Assembly (NCBI GenBank): GCA_947500435.1
Contig: CANMRV010000001.1
Span: 186,001 to 250,000, forward strand
Origin: an uncultured Flavobacteriaceae bacterium
GTDB taxonomy: Bacteria; Bacteroidota; Bacteroidia; Flavobacteriales; Flavobacteriaceae
Reading direction: 5' to 3'
Length of the DNA stretch: 64,000 nt
Made by a program: the position numbers and the translations under genes. Each line of letters opens with the position of its first letter. Position 1 is the stretch's first letter. The notes under the pieces are model-generated. The model saw nothing but the letters and a program-made list of their open reading frames with translations. It was not told the DNA's origin and did not search any database. Of this stretch, positions 17,212-26,045 are shown in pieces.

Positions 17212-18552
17212 ATGGCCGACGATTTTGATTTATTAGAAACAGATTCCACTTCCAAACAAGAAAAAGTAGATGTCAATTGGGGCAAGGCAGTGGACCAAAT
17301 GAAGTCCAAGCTTGCTCAAGAAGACGACCCTAACGTACGTCAAAAGATATTAAATGCCACCCTAGATGATGTAGTAGGTATGGCAGAAACTGATAGAAAG
17401 TCTTTGTTGGAAGCCATTAAAGACTTGACGGATTACCAAGATGAGGTAGGGATAATTTTCGAAAAGTTCTCCACCTTAAATGCAAAAGAGCAAAAGGTAA
17501 TCGATGATGCCCAAAACGGATTGGACCGAGCCAAAATAGCTTTGGAAGATGCCGAAAAGGTTAAAGATAATTGGTGGAACAACCTATGGGGCAGAAAGTC
17601 AAAAATCAAAAAGCGCCAGGCTGAACTTGAAGCTGCGCAAAAAACAAGAGATGGTGCTGATATGAAGGCAAAAGCCATGTTTCAAGAGCGAATTGAAACG
17701 GCAGATGTTCAAACCTTGTTGAACGAGTTGTCTTATAAAAGTCAGGCGGCAGTAGGTCGTTTAAAAACGCGTGAAACTGAAATTAGAGAAGTAGAAGACA
17801 AACTTCAAGTTGCAATTGTTGAAGCAAGCAAGAATCATACAAAGGCGCTGGAAAAGAAAAAGGAAACAGAAGATAAGTTGGAGGAGCAATACGCCTTATT
17901 AAAACAAGCGCGTCAGGCTCTCGAAGAAGTTTCTGATAAGCAATCTTCGGCCTACTCTGAAGCTATCGGAAAAGTAACCACCATTGAGCAAAAAGTTGAG
18001 GAGTTAGAAGGGTTGAAAAATGCCTATACAACTCTCGCAGCTAGTAAAGATAGTTTCGTACATAAGCACAACCTGACCATTAAAGTATTGACTTCACTAA
18101 GAAGCAACTTGCAAACCCACCGTGCAAAACTGAAGAGTGATACCGATGAGCGTTTGAAGTATTATGATGGATATGTAGTTGCTTTAAAGGCAAGAACTGA
18201 CCAAGAATTCGCGGCAATTCTAGAACATTTAGGAGTCAAAACGGACGAGCATATCGGACAGACTTTAGCTTCAATGCATACCGCTAGTGCAAAAGCACGT
18301 CAAGAAATGATGGATAATATTCCGGTACACGAAAAAGTGATGCAGGGGGTATACTCTAGTTATGCTGAAGCACTTCAAGAAATCCGGGTGAAGGATTCTG
18401 AGATTCAAAAGAACTTCGCCGATAGATACGGTATCGATATGAAGGAGATTTTTGAGGAGTATTATGCCAATGATGGTGCTGCGCCCTCTGCAGGTGGGGA
18501 TGACGATGCTCCTGCCCCAGCGGCAGCTGCAGAGGATGACTTGCTAAGTTAA
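17212..18552 (+). CDS. Long cytoplasmic coiled-coil protein of the AAA+ cluster
   Basis: A 446-residue acidic protein without signal peptide or membrane segment. Residues about 80-300 are rich in Lys, Glu, Ala and Gln with heptad-like spacing and read as long coiled coil, interrupted by a tryptophan-rich turn (NWWNNLWGRKSK near residue 123). Residues 300-420 look helical, and the tail after about 425 is a low-complexity Ala/Pro/Asp stretch ending EDDLLS. No enzyme motif is present. It is the first gene of a six-gene plus-strand group with the AAA+ ATPase, so it may be the filament, scaffold or substrate of that ATPase. Homologues are, as I recall, often labelled microtubule-binding only because of the coiled coil. 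Confidence 0.75.
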   Translation: MADDFDLLETDSTSKQEKVDVNWGKAVDQMKSKLAQEDDPNVRQKILNATLDDVVGMAETDRKSLLEAIKDLTDYQDEVGIIFEKFSTLNAKEQKVIDDAQNGLDRAKIALEDAEKVKDNWWNNLWGRKSKIKKRQAELEAAQKTRDGADMKAKAMFQERIETADVQTLLNELSYKSQAAVGRLKTRETEIREVEDKLQVAIVEASKNHTKALEKKKETEDKLEEQYALLKQARQALEEVSDKQSSAYSEAIGKVTTIEQKVEELEGLKNAYTTLAASKDSFVHKHNLTIKVLTSLRSNLQTHRAKLKSDTDERLKYYDGYVVALKARTDQEFAAILEHLGVKTDEHIGQTLASMHTASAKARQEMMDNIPVHEKVMQGVYSSYAEALQEIRVKDSEIQKNFADRYGIDMKEIFEEYYANDGAAPSAGGDDDAPAPAAAAEDDLLS

Positions 18553-18575
18553 TTTCAACTTTTTAGTGTTTTTCA

Positions 18576-18632
18576 CTGTCAGTTCGAGCGGAATCGAGAG
18601 GCAATTGTTCTCGACTCCGCTCGAAGAGACAG
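18576..18632. repeat. Family-A palindromic repeat, two inverted units
   Basis: A unit beginning CTGTCAGTTCGAGCGG is followed by its inverted counterpart ending CTCGAAGAGACAG, with GGCAATTG between. The shared core TCGAGCGGAnTCGAG recurs at about ten places in this window. It lies inside the predicted AAA+ cluster, between its first and second genes, and could form a strong mRNA hairpin there. Confidence 0.85.
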
Positions 18633-18675
18633 CAACTATTTGACTTCCATTTTTAATAGAAAACCGACTTAGTTC

Positions 18676-19728
18676 ATGGCCATTAACCAAATCGTAACCC
18701 CTTTAGATAGCGCTGTTCTAGAAACAAAGGAACAGTACAAAGTCTATTTTAAGATTGTGGCGCATGCGCTAAACGAATTGGTGAATAGCATCGAAAAGGA
18801 AAACATTTGCACTGATGCGGAGACGACTTTTGTAAAGCAGTATTGCGAATTGTTGACCTATTCGTTAGAGGCATTTCGAATAAAGTATTTATTTGACGAT
18901 GACGAGAAAATGCGGGTGGATTTAACCGAGTCTGGATTTCCGAACTACTTGGAGTTTCGATACTTGTACAATGACTTGGAGTTGAAGCAAGAGCATGTCA
19001 GAAAGCTTCCGGATGTATCTAAAATGAAAGCGGAATTTCTAGAGACTTTACTTAAAGAGAAGCAACCTATCAATGACCGAAAGTTACATCAAGCGGCATC
19101 GGTTATTTACTATTCATCCGTAGAAAAGCAATTTATATACAAGCGTTTTGTACAGGGTAAAATTCTTCCTGTAATGGGCTTAGATGCCCAGCATATGGTT
19201 AGTTGGTCCTTTTACGATGTGACAGCTAACCGACCCTTTATTTGCTTTATGTATTTTGATTTACATAAAGAGAAGGTAGAAGATGTTAAGGGAGAAATTT
19301 ATGCGGTTTTGGAGAGTACTGCAGACCGCGATATGGATATTGATATGATGGCCTATGCAATTGATAAGAAGTTACCCTATGTATTTCCAAAGCGAATTAA
19401 AAAAGTCGATTTAGGTCCTTTGCACAGCGTTTTTGCGAAAGATGAGCTTGAAGTCACTCATGTGATTTTAAAGGCGATTGTTGAAAAGACTTTTGACCTT
19501 TCGGCCTATGCGATTTCCCTCCATATTAGCGAAGCGGTTTCAACTTCAGAATTCAAAGAAGGTAATTTTTTCAATAAACAAGTTTTACAAGTCTGGGAAA
19601 AGTCAAAAGCAAAGAACTATTTATTTTGTCCGCATAGGGTGATGCAAGCAATGTATGATAACATCCCTGAAACTATTAATTCATTAACAGGGAATCCGAT
19701 TGAGATTCCAAGTTTGAAATTAGAATAA
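18676..19728 (+). CDS. Uncharacterised protein of the AAA+ cluster (350 residues)
   Basis: I do not recognise a catalytic motif. The 350-residue protein is soluble, without signal peptide or membrane helix, and reads as mixed alpha/beta with a helical N-terminal third. Notable segments are YCELLTYSLEAFRIKYLF, HQAASVIYYSSVEKQFIYKRF and CPHRVMQAMYDNIPETI near the end. It may correspond to a Bacteroidota-specific domain of unknown function (DUF6909 is a tentative recollection, unverified). The AAA+ ATPase gene follows 6 bases downstream, a spacing that implies co-translation and probable physical partnership. Confidence 0.7.
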   Translation: MAINQIVTPLDSAVLETKEQYKVYFKIVAHALNELVNSIEKENICTDAETTFVKQYCELLTYSLEAFRIKYLFDDDEKMRVDLTESGFPNYLEFRYLYNDLELKQEHVRKLPDVSKMKAEFLETLLKEKQPINDRKLHQAASVIYYSSVEKQFIYKRFVQGKILPVMGLDAQHMVSWSFYDVTANRPFICFMYFDLHKEKVEDVKGEIYAVLESTADRDMDIDMMAYAIDKKLPYVFPKRIKKVDLGPLHSVFAKDELEVTHVILKAIVEKTFDLSAYAISLHISEAVSTSEFKEGNFFNKQVLQVWEKSKAKNYLFCPHRVMQAMYDNIPETINSLTGNPIEIPSLKLE

Positions 19729-19734
19729 AACCAT

Positions 19735-21696
19735 ATGGAACACAATAGCACATTCCCCATAAAAAACTCCGAATTGAATTCGCTTCGTGATGAAGCCACA
19801 TCCTACTTAAAGGGCATTCAATGGGAACAAGGTGGAAAAGCCAAAAGCCGAAACAAGAGTAAGAAGGATGAATCTATTCTTTTGTACTTGTCCAAGGCAA
19901 CGGGCAATGCGGCCAATGAAGTGACCTCGGTTTCTAAAACGATTTTGTCTTTAAAGAAGCGATTATTGCCTGATTCGGTTGCGATTCCTTTGCATTTGAA
20001 CAGGGCATTATACGCTTTGCAGGAAGGCTTAACGATGGGAATTTGGCTACGGGATAGTTATTCCGATGCCTCGGGATTATCAACGCTTAACGAACGAAAG
20101 TCGACCTTAGATGTTGGACAACGCCGCGAATACGATTCTAAACAACAAACGGCTACTGCTTTTATGTTACACGGAATCGCCTGTCGCATCTTATTCGATT
20201 TAAAACCAGTTGCTTCGGATGACTTGAGTGTGATGAAGAACAAATTTGCTGGCATTCCTGAGCTTTCTGTGCTTTCACCGTTGAAGGGAATTTCATGTAT
20301 GCTGTTCTATTATGACAAGTATATGAGCCATCCGGAAATTATAACTTCGGATGAGGAAGTGACCAATTTCACCGTGGTTTTCTTCGAAGCACTTATCTCT
20401 GAAATTCAACAACGCTTAAGTACTTTCGAATACACGGAGACCATCGAGGATAGAACCTACAAACTTGAAAAAAGTGAGTTCGCGATTTCCGGATGGGAGA
20501 ATGTCTTTGAAGGAACAGCAGTCAGCGTAGAGTTCAATAAAATCCGTTTTGAAGAAATCGTTGGTAACCGTGATGCAAAGCATTTTGCCCGTAGGTTAAC
20601 TGAGCGGATGATGAGTTATGATTTTGAGTCCAGAAAGAACCCGTTTCAAGAGTTGGGCGGATTCATGCCAGTCTTCATGGGCTACGGAATCCCTGGAACA
20701 GGAAAGAGTATGCTTATTGCGGCTATCGCAACCAAGTTGAAAGAACAATGTGATGTATTGGACATTCCGTTTCTATTTCATCCGATGCCAGATACCTTGA
20801 TATCTACTTTTCAAGGAGGTTCCGCGGAAAAGATGGTACAATGGATGAAACCTTTACAAGACCCAAATAAGTTGATTTTTGCACCAATTGATGATGCGGA
20901 AAACAATTTACAGGAACGAACCGCGCAAGGTGTTTCAGCGGGGGTAAAAGAAGTAATCGGAGTATTCCTAAGGTATACGGAAGGAGCCTACGCTATCAAT
21001 TATGGTAACAGTTCAATCGGACTTTTCACCAACCTTCCTGAAATGTTGGACAAAGCTGTCATTTCCCGTGTACAAGGACGTTTCAAGATTGACGGAGCGC
21101 GCACCATTCCAGATTTTATTGACCAAGATTATATCTGGTGGAAGAAGTTTGAAAAGACAATGCCGGACTTTGTAAACATGAAAAATCCGGTGAAATATGA
21201 ATTCTTGAGTGAACAAGGTTTAGCTAAAAATTTAAGCGAAATTTTAAATCAATCCGAAAAACCAACAGAGGCCAAAGTTCTAGAAATCTATGAACAAACG
21301 GAAGCCAAACACAAGACCAATGAGCATATGTTCTTCGCAGAATTGTATAAGAACATTCAGAAGTCATTTCCGTTTTTCTCTTCGCGAGATATCCGAAATA
21401 TTCAGAGTGCCGTTTCATTGCGTTTGACAGATTTCGACCTTCCTGAAGATTGGTTTAATGACCCAACTATCTATTTCAAAAAGGATTATGACACCAAATT
21501 CGGAATGCTGAAAGAACTAATGAAAGGAAATATGAAAGGGCTCGATTTTTCAGACATCCGAAGACAAGAAACGGTTCGCTATTTAGATAATGTGGCGACC
21601 ATCGCTGATACGGACTTCAAACGAAAAGTAGACCAGCGCGTTCATGATTTAAATGTAAGTCTAGAAGCAAACAAACTATTTGAGAACGGTAAGTAA
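19735..21696 (+). CDS. AAA+ family ATPase, core of the cluster
   Basis: A 653-residue protein with a helical N-terminal region (about 1-270) and a central AAA+ module. Walker A is GIPGTGKS (318-325). The Walker B region is LIFAPIDDAE (380-389). A NLPEMLDKAVISRVQGRF segment has the layout of the AAA+ sensor-1/arginine region. The C-terminal 180 residues are helical. There are no protease, helicase or membrane motifs, so it is probably a remodelling or assembly ATPase acting on the coiled-coil or membrane partners encoded around it. Its TAA overlaps the next ATG by one base, so translation is coupled. The exact AAA+ clade cannot be fixed by eye. Confidence 0.85.
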   Translation: MEHNSTFPIKNSELNSLRDEATSYLKGIQWEQGGKAKSRNKSKKDESILLYLSKATGNAANEVTSVSKTILSLKKRLLPDSVAIPLHLNRALYALQEGLTMGIWLRDSYSDASGLSTLNERKSTLDVGQRREYDSKQQTATAFMLHGIACRILFDLKPVASDDLSVMKNKFAGIPELSVLSPLKGISCMLFYYDKYMSHPEIITSDEEVTNFTVVFFEALISEIQQRLSTFEYTETIEDRTYKLEKSEFAISGWENVFEGTAVSVEFNKIRFEEIVGNRDAKHFARRLTERMMSYDFESRKNPFQELGGFMPVFMGYGIPGTGKSMLIAAIATKLKEQCDVLDIPFLFHPMPDTLISTFQGGSAEKMVQWMKPLQDPNKLIFAPIDDAENNLQERTAQGVSAGVKEVIGVFLRYTEGAYAINYGNSSIGLFTNLPEMLDKAVISRVQGRFKIDGARTIPDFIDQDYIWWKKFEKTMPDFVNMKNPVKYEFLSEQGLAKNLSEILNQSEKPTEAKVLEIYEQTEAKHKTNEHMFFAELYKNIQKSFPFFSSRDIRNIQSAVSLRLTDFDLPEDWFNDPTIYFKKDYDTKFGMLKELMKGNMKGLDFSDIRRQETVRYLDNVATIADTDFKRKVDQRVHDLNVSLEANKLFENGK

Positions 21697-22946
21697 TGGA
21701 GAAACTTAGGGCAGCAGGTTTATTTGGTGGTGCGTTGACGACCCTTTCGGGCTCGTTGGCGAAGCGCTATAATGAATGCTTGGCCATGCTTGGGGTTACG
21801 CCCACAAAACTCAAAACCTTTTCCATTGACGGAATGGGCTGGAGCCCCGAAGTGGCCGTTGAAAAAAAGGACAATTATTATTTGAATACAGGTGAGGCGA
21901 ATGTAAATGCAATCATTATTTCGCCACAACAAGAAAACAAACCGGTTCACATGCCGTCACATAGTTTTGACCGCGATGTGATGGAAGCTGTTTTTGCTGC
22001 CTACGGACGGGAAATCCGTGATATTACAAAAGACTCTGCTTTGGTTTTACATCTCGACCAAAAGATTGATGCCTTTTTTGAACCTTTTGATTTGCTACGT
22101 TATGACAAAATCGAAGTCACTTTTGCGCTTCTAAATGACCTGGATAAAAAACAAATGGAGCAACAGGCTTTTATCAATTTTTTCAATCGGGATAATAATT
22201 TCATCGACCGTGATGTACACAATCACTTGCTGAATTCTGCTAAGGAATATGGCGATTTAAGAGGGCGTAAATTGAAGCTAGAACCGATTCAGTTAAAAGT
22301 AAGTTCCTTTTATACAAGAGCTTTTGGTGGTGTGTTTGTATTGAAAAACTTTGTGAAGAAAATCTTGATTTTTGAAGATGAAAAGATGTTCAAAAGCGCC
22401 ATCAATGACTCCGCTCATGAGGTAATGCTTTTTCATAAAGACCATGATGAATTGATGGATGCCCTGGTCAGCAATTTGATTCTCAGAAAGGATTTTAAAG
22501 GCGCCATGCGCAGTCCAAGATATGACCGGATTAAAAAGCATGTCTTTGTGGAGGAAACTAAAAAGACGGAACATCCTTTAAGTGAAATCCTGGACAGTCA
22601 TTTTCTGTTCAAGAAATACCTGAACAAGCTGCCAAAAGAAGTCCAAAAAAGAATTTCCGGGGTGGAATTGTATTACCAACGCTTGATAGTTGATAAGAAT
22701 CTCAAGCTACAAGAATATGTCGACGAGCATTTTGTAAAGGTGTTGCATGAACCGCATCCCTCTTTAAAAGAAGAAGAGGAAGAGTTAGCTTGGAAATTGC
22801 TTTCTAAGATTATGCCGAAAGACCCGGTTCATCTATTTTGGTACGATAAAGAACAGTTTTACAGGGTATACTCGGAATGGAAACCCGACTATCAAGATTG
22901 GGTGATTGAAGAAATACTTGAAAACAACCAAAAACAGGGAATGTAA
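21696..22946 (+). CDS. Uncharacterised protein coupled to the AAA+ ATPase (416 residues)
   Basis: The ATG lies in the stop codon of the ATPase gene (TAATG), giving tight translational coupling. The 416-residue product begins MEKLRAAGLFGGALTTLSG, has no signal peptide, and consists of an N-terminal mixed region followed by a largely helical, charged C-terminal half ending in WKPDYQDWVIEEIL. No family motif is known to me; DUF6638 is a tentative, unverified recollection. Obligate coupling suggests a stoichiometric partner or adaptor for the ATPase. Confidence 0.7.
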   Translation: MEKLRAAGLFGGALTTLSGSLAKRYNECLAMLGVTPTKLKTFSIDGMGWSPEVAVEKKDNYYLNTGEANVNAIIISPQQENKPVHMPSHSFDRDVMEAVFAAYGREIRDITKDSALVLHLDQKIDAFFEPFDLLRYDKIEVTFALLNDLDKKQMEQQAFINFFNRDNNFIDRDVHNHLLNSAKEYGDLRGRKLKLEPIQLKVSSFYTRAFGGVFVLKNFVKKILIFEDEKMFKSAINDSAHEVMLFHKDHDELMDALVSNLILRKDFKGAMRSPRYDRIKKHVFVEETKKTEHPLSEILDSHFLFKKYLNKLPKEVQKRISGVELYYQRLIVDKNLKLQEYVDEHFVKVLHEPHPSLKEEEEELAWKLLSKIMPKDPVHLFWYDKEQFYRVYSEWKPDYQDWVIEEILENNQKQGM

Positions 22947-23021
22947 CATTTCTTGAATGTGAACAACTTATATGTAATAGCTCCTCGCTTTTCAAAGGGT
23001 AAGAGCATAAAAACGAAGACC

Positions 23022-23540
23022 ATGACACTAGAAATCATTGTATTTATCGGAGCAATTTTATTTGGAATCGTTTGGTATTGGAGAGAGTCAAAAAGCAATA
23101 AAATCTATCGTCTGGCTAACAAAATCACCCATGCGAAAGATTTACAAATGAAACCTGATAATCGAAAAGGATTCATTCATCAACAACCCTTTTTGCTCCG
23201 TTTGGTTTATATAACAGCTTTGTTCGCTTTAGGTGCTGCAGTGGTAACATTTGTTACACCTATAAATGTGTTCTTCATTCAGTACTTCGCATCAGCGATA
23301 GTTGGTACTTTAATCGGAACCTATATTGCCTCGGCCGTAATTTTTACTAGGGATAGCACGAGTAAAGAGAACTTAGAAAAGGTATTTGACAAGGGGAAAG
23401 ATTTTGTTGAAGATTTAGTGGATGGAGAGGAAGAAGCGGTTACGGAATCTAAGGTTGATGAAGTCGTTGAATCAGAACCGGATGTTGAGGTTAAGAAATC
23501 TGCAAGAGATAGGTTGAAGGATAAGGGGATGATTAAATAG
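23022..23540 (+). CDS. Small membrane protein of the AAA+ cluster with acidic tail
   Basis: The 172-residue protein starts at the ATG at 23022 (MTLEIIVFIGAILFGIV). The frame extends upstream to 22953, but that extension is polar and basic and would bury the N-terminal membrane helix. There is one helix at about residues 2-20 and two more at about 63-83 and 88-108, then a cytoplasmic tail that is strongly acidic (EDLVDGEEEAVTES) and ends in a basic RDRLKDKG patch. Such a layout fits a membrane anchor or docking subunit for the soluble cluster proteins. No family is recognised. Confidence 0.68.
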   Translation: MTLEIIVFIGAILFGIVWYWRESKSNKIYRLANKITHAKDLQMKPDNRKGFIHQQPFLLRLVYITALFALGAAVVTFVTPINVFFIQYFASAIVGTLIGTYIASAVIFTRDSTSKENLEKVFDKGKDFVEDLVDGEEEAVTESKVDEVVESEPDVEVKKSARDRLKDKGMIK

Positions 23541-23655
23541 GTATTAGTATTAAGTAAAATAGTACTTAGTACAAAGCAATCGTAAAATAGTTTTAGAAAA
23601 TAAACGAGATAGGGGGTACTTATTACTTTGTACTCATTACTTAATACTCCAAGAG

Positions 23656-25332
23656 ATGATTAAATCATACTATCAAAAAGGAAAAAAACAAAAACGCATC
23701 GTCATAATAGGCGGTATCGTTCTTATTTTATTATTATTCTTTCTTCGGGATGACTACCAACCAGCACTCTTGTTTCTAAGGAAATACATTTTCATTATCC
23801 TATTAGGAATTTGCTTTTTATGGCTAACCCTAACAAAGTTTAGAAGCACCGCCAGCGCCGCCAAGCGCATCTTAATTTTAGTAGGAATCTTTGCTTTTTT
23901 TGCTACCCTCTGGTTCTTCGGATGGAAGCTGAACCTCTACAATTACATGCAGACCTACAACGTCTTCAATAATCTGAATTTAGAGCAATTGGATGAACTC
24001 CCGCTGACCCAAAACGAACGGATTCAACCTTTCAATAATATTGTCACCATGGCCTACGAGTCCGTGGGAGAGACGCAAGAAGTTTCATTACCGCAACTCG
24101 TACGTGTCGATAGTACGAACCAATGGACCATGGCCGTACAGCCTGCTAAAGAATATACTTGGCAGCGTATGAATGACAATACCGAGGAGATTTTTATGGT
24201 GGAAAGTACTTCGCCATTTCCAAGGTTCTCAAATGAAAATCGGGTTCCGGTTACTTTTTCGATTGGAGAGTCCTTGGCGTTTAGTCGAAATACCTATAAT
24301 GCAGTAGTGCAACGCTTCAATTTCTTCCAATTATTCACAATGGAACCCAGCGACGTTTTCTATATGAAAAATGATGAGGGCAAGTGGGTGCAGGTCGTAA
24401 ATCTTATTAAGTGGAAGGGCTTTTTCTTTCCCTACCCTACCTATGGCGGGGTAATGGTAGTTGATGATGGAGAACATGATACATATGATTACTTAGAACG
24501 TGTTACGATTGGGAAGGGGACGTACATTGCTCCTGACGAAATTGAAAACTACCCCTATTTGAAAGGGCAAAACACAGTCGCAGAAAGCATTTCACAGCAA
24601 CAAGCACAGTCTCTACAATTCCTAGGTGGATTTACAGACCCACTCCCATGGAATATGAAAACCGCTGTAAAAATCCCTGAATTACCAGAAGACCAAAATC
24701 AACAGCCTTATGTAACAGATTTCAATTTTGAAGGCATGAAAACAGAAGCCGTAGACGGACTCTACCATTGGTTCGGGTTGGAACCCATCGGAGATGAACG
24801 AACAAGTTTGGCTTATAGCGTCATGATTCCAGCAGATGGCACACAGAAACTATTCTACTACGACCATGCATCCAAAAAGGAAGGATATGCAGGGGTTTCC
24901 GCAATGCCTTTAAAAGTAATAGAATCAAAAAAAGAATATGATTGGTCGGTTAATAAACCAGTAGAATTTCGTCCCTTTATCAAACACATTGCGGGTAAGA
25001 AACGCATGTTTGTTCTAGGTACCGTTGCCGCGATTAAAGATGAAGGTAAACAATTCGATGGTGCAGCTACTCCTGATTTAGCCTTAGTGGATGCAGAATA
25101 CCGAGATGTCATTTGGATAGACGCCAAGCACCCCTCCAAATGGACAACAACCATCTTAGACCAATTAGGGGAAACTTGGAAAGCATCTGAAAACTTGACA
25201 GATGAGCAACTCTATCCAAACAAAAATGATTTGGATATAAAACAACTCCCAAAACTGGATTCAATACCGGTTATGGAAATTGACTCTATGGCGATGAAAG
25301 CAGTTGAGGTGCTTTCGGATAGTTTGAATTAA
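23656..25332 (+). CDS. Large membrane protein of the AAA+ cluster (558 residues)
   Basis: The basic N-terminus is followed by three membrane helices (about 18-36, 41-60 and 72-91), then a soluble region of roughly 460 residues that should face the periplasm if three helices are correct. That region is beta-rich with many aromatic residues (YTWQRMNDNTEEIF, GFFFPYPTYGGVMVVDDG, DGLYHWFGLEPIGDERTSLAY) and no catalytic motif I recognise. The gene follows the small membrane protein after 115 bases. It is the only cluster member with a large predicted extracytoplasmic domain, so it may link the cytoplasmic ATPase to the envelope. Confidence 0.7.
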   Translation: MIKSYYQKGKKQKRIVIIGGIVLILLLFFLRDDYQPALLFLRKYIFIILLGICFLWLTLTKFRSTASAAKRILILVGIFAFFATLWFFGWKLNLYNYMQTYNVFNNLNLEQLDELPLTQNERIQPFNNIVTMAYESVGETQEVSLPQLVRVDSTNQWTMAVQPAKEYTWQRMNDNTEEIFMVESTSPFPRFSNENRVPVTFSIGESLAFSRNTYNAVVQRFNFFQLFTMEPSDVFYMKNDEGKWVQVVNLIKWKGFFFPYPTYGGVMVVDDGEHDTYDYLERVTIGKGTYIAPDEIENYPYLKGQNTVAESISQQQAQSLQFLGGFTDPLPWNMKTAVKIPELPEDQNQQPYVTDFNFEGMKTEAVDGLYHWFGLEPIGDERTSLAYSVMIPADGTQKLFYYDHASKKEGYAGVSAMPLKVIESKKEYDWSVNKPVEFRPFIKHIAGKKRMFVLGTVAAIKDEGKQFDGAATPDLALVDAEYRDVIWIDAKHPSKWTTTILDQLGETWKASENLTDEQLYPNKNDLDIKQLPKLDSIPVMEIDSMAMKAVEVLSDSLN

Positions 25333-25350
25333 CGAAAACATCAAAGTATT

Positions 25351-25548
25351 GAAAGCTCCCCTCCTTGGATAAGGAGGGGAATGAATTCCGCTTGCGGAAG
25401 AAAGGGGAGGTTGAAAGCCCAAGCCTTAGCGTATAAAACTCAAGCTTGTGTTTCGAGCAAAGGTTCGCGTTTTCAATCCCTCCGACTTTTCCTCCACCCA
25501 ATGGCGGAGGAAAACCCACCTCCCTTTATCCAAAGGGAGGAGCTTTAA
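25351..25548. repeat. Family-B palindromic repeat, two long inverted units
   Basis: Unit one (25351-25420) begins GAAAGCTCCCCTCC, has the hairpin CTCCTTGGATAAGGAG, then ATTCCGCTTGCGGAA and a GAAAGGGGAGG end. Unit two (25471-25548) is in opposite orientation and ends GGGAGGAGCTTT, an imperfect reverse complement of the start of unit one. The element lies directly upstream of the DUF559 nuclease gene. Another copy with the same internal order occurs at 41695-41760. Confidence 0.8.
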
Positions 25549-25570
25549 TCCAATTCATTTTTTTAGATAA

Positions 25571-25939
25571 ATGAAAAACAAACGCATCCATAATAACAAA
25601 AAACTAATAAATTCCCGTAAAACTCTTCGGAAGAACCTAACTCCTGCAGAAGCTTTTCTTTGGAAACATTTAAAGTCTAAACTACTGAATGGGAAACGAT
25701 TTGTAAAACAGCATAGTATTGATAAATACATTGTTGATTTCTACTGTGCTTCTGAAAAACTTGATGTTGAATTGGATGGAGAAGTTCATCAAAATTCCAC
25801 TGCAGCGGAATATGATGAAAAAAGGACGTTACTTCTAAATGAATTGGGTAATACGGTTATTAGGTTTGAAAATAAAATGGTTTTTGAAAACCTACCATCT
25901 GTCCTTATAGGAATTCAAGAACATTTTAATAAAAGTTAA
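25571..25939 (+). CDS. DUF559 (Vsr-like PD-(D/E)xK) endonuclease-domain protein
   Basis: The 122-residue protein matches DUF559 over nearly its full length: RKNLTPAEAFLWKHLKSKLLNG, IVDFYCASEKLDVELDGEVHQ, YDEKRTLLLNELGNTVIRFEN. Candidate active-site residues are D56 (VDFYC), E68 and D69 (ELDG) and H73, in the arrangement of Vsr-like PD-(D/E)xK nucleases. It is predicted to cleave or nick DNA, though the biochemical function of stand-alone DUF559 proteins is not established. It sits alone among family-B repeats on both sides, without a methyltransferase partner, which argues against a restriction system and for a role linked to the repeats. Confidence 0.85.
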   Translation: MKNKRIHNNKKLINSRKTLRKNLTPAEAFLWKHLKSKLLNGKRFVKQHSIDKYIVDFYCASEKLDVELDGEVHQNSTAAEYDEKRTLLLNELGNTVIRFENKMVFENLPSVLIGIQEHFNKS

Positions 25940-25950
25940 TTTTAAAACTA

Positions 25951-25973
25951 CCTCCTTAGCTCAAAGAGGTGGG
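25951..25973. repeat. Partial family-B hairpin downstream of DUF559 gene
   Basis: CCTCCTTAGCTCAAAGAGGTGGG, a CCTC/GAGG hairpin resembling one end of the family-B units. It lies 12 bases after the DUF559 stop, so the nuclease gene has repeat sequence on both sides. Confidence 0.5.
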
Positions 25974-26045
25974 CCAATAAAACAAATGATTTGAATTTAA
26001 GTCTTGACTCTAACCTCTATCAGCGAAGCGGTCTAGATTCCATTC

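Noticed and set aside
25571..25939. DUF559 protein as part of a restriction-modification system
   Set aside because: No methyltransferase or specificity gene is nearby; the surroundings are palindromic repeats and unrelated genes.
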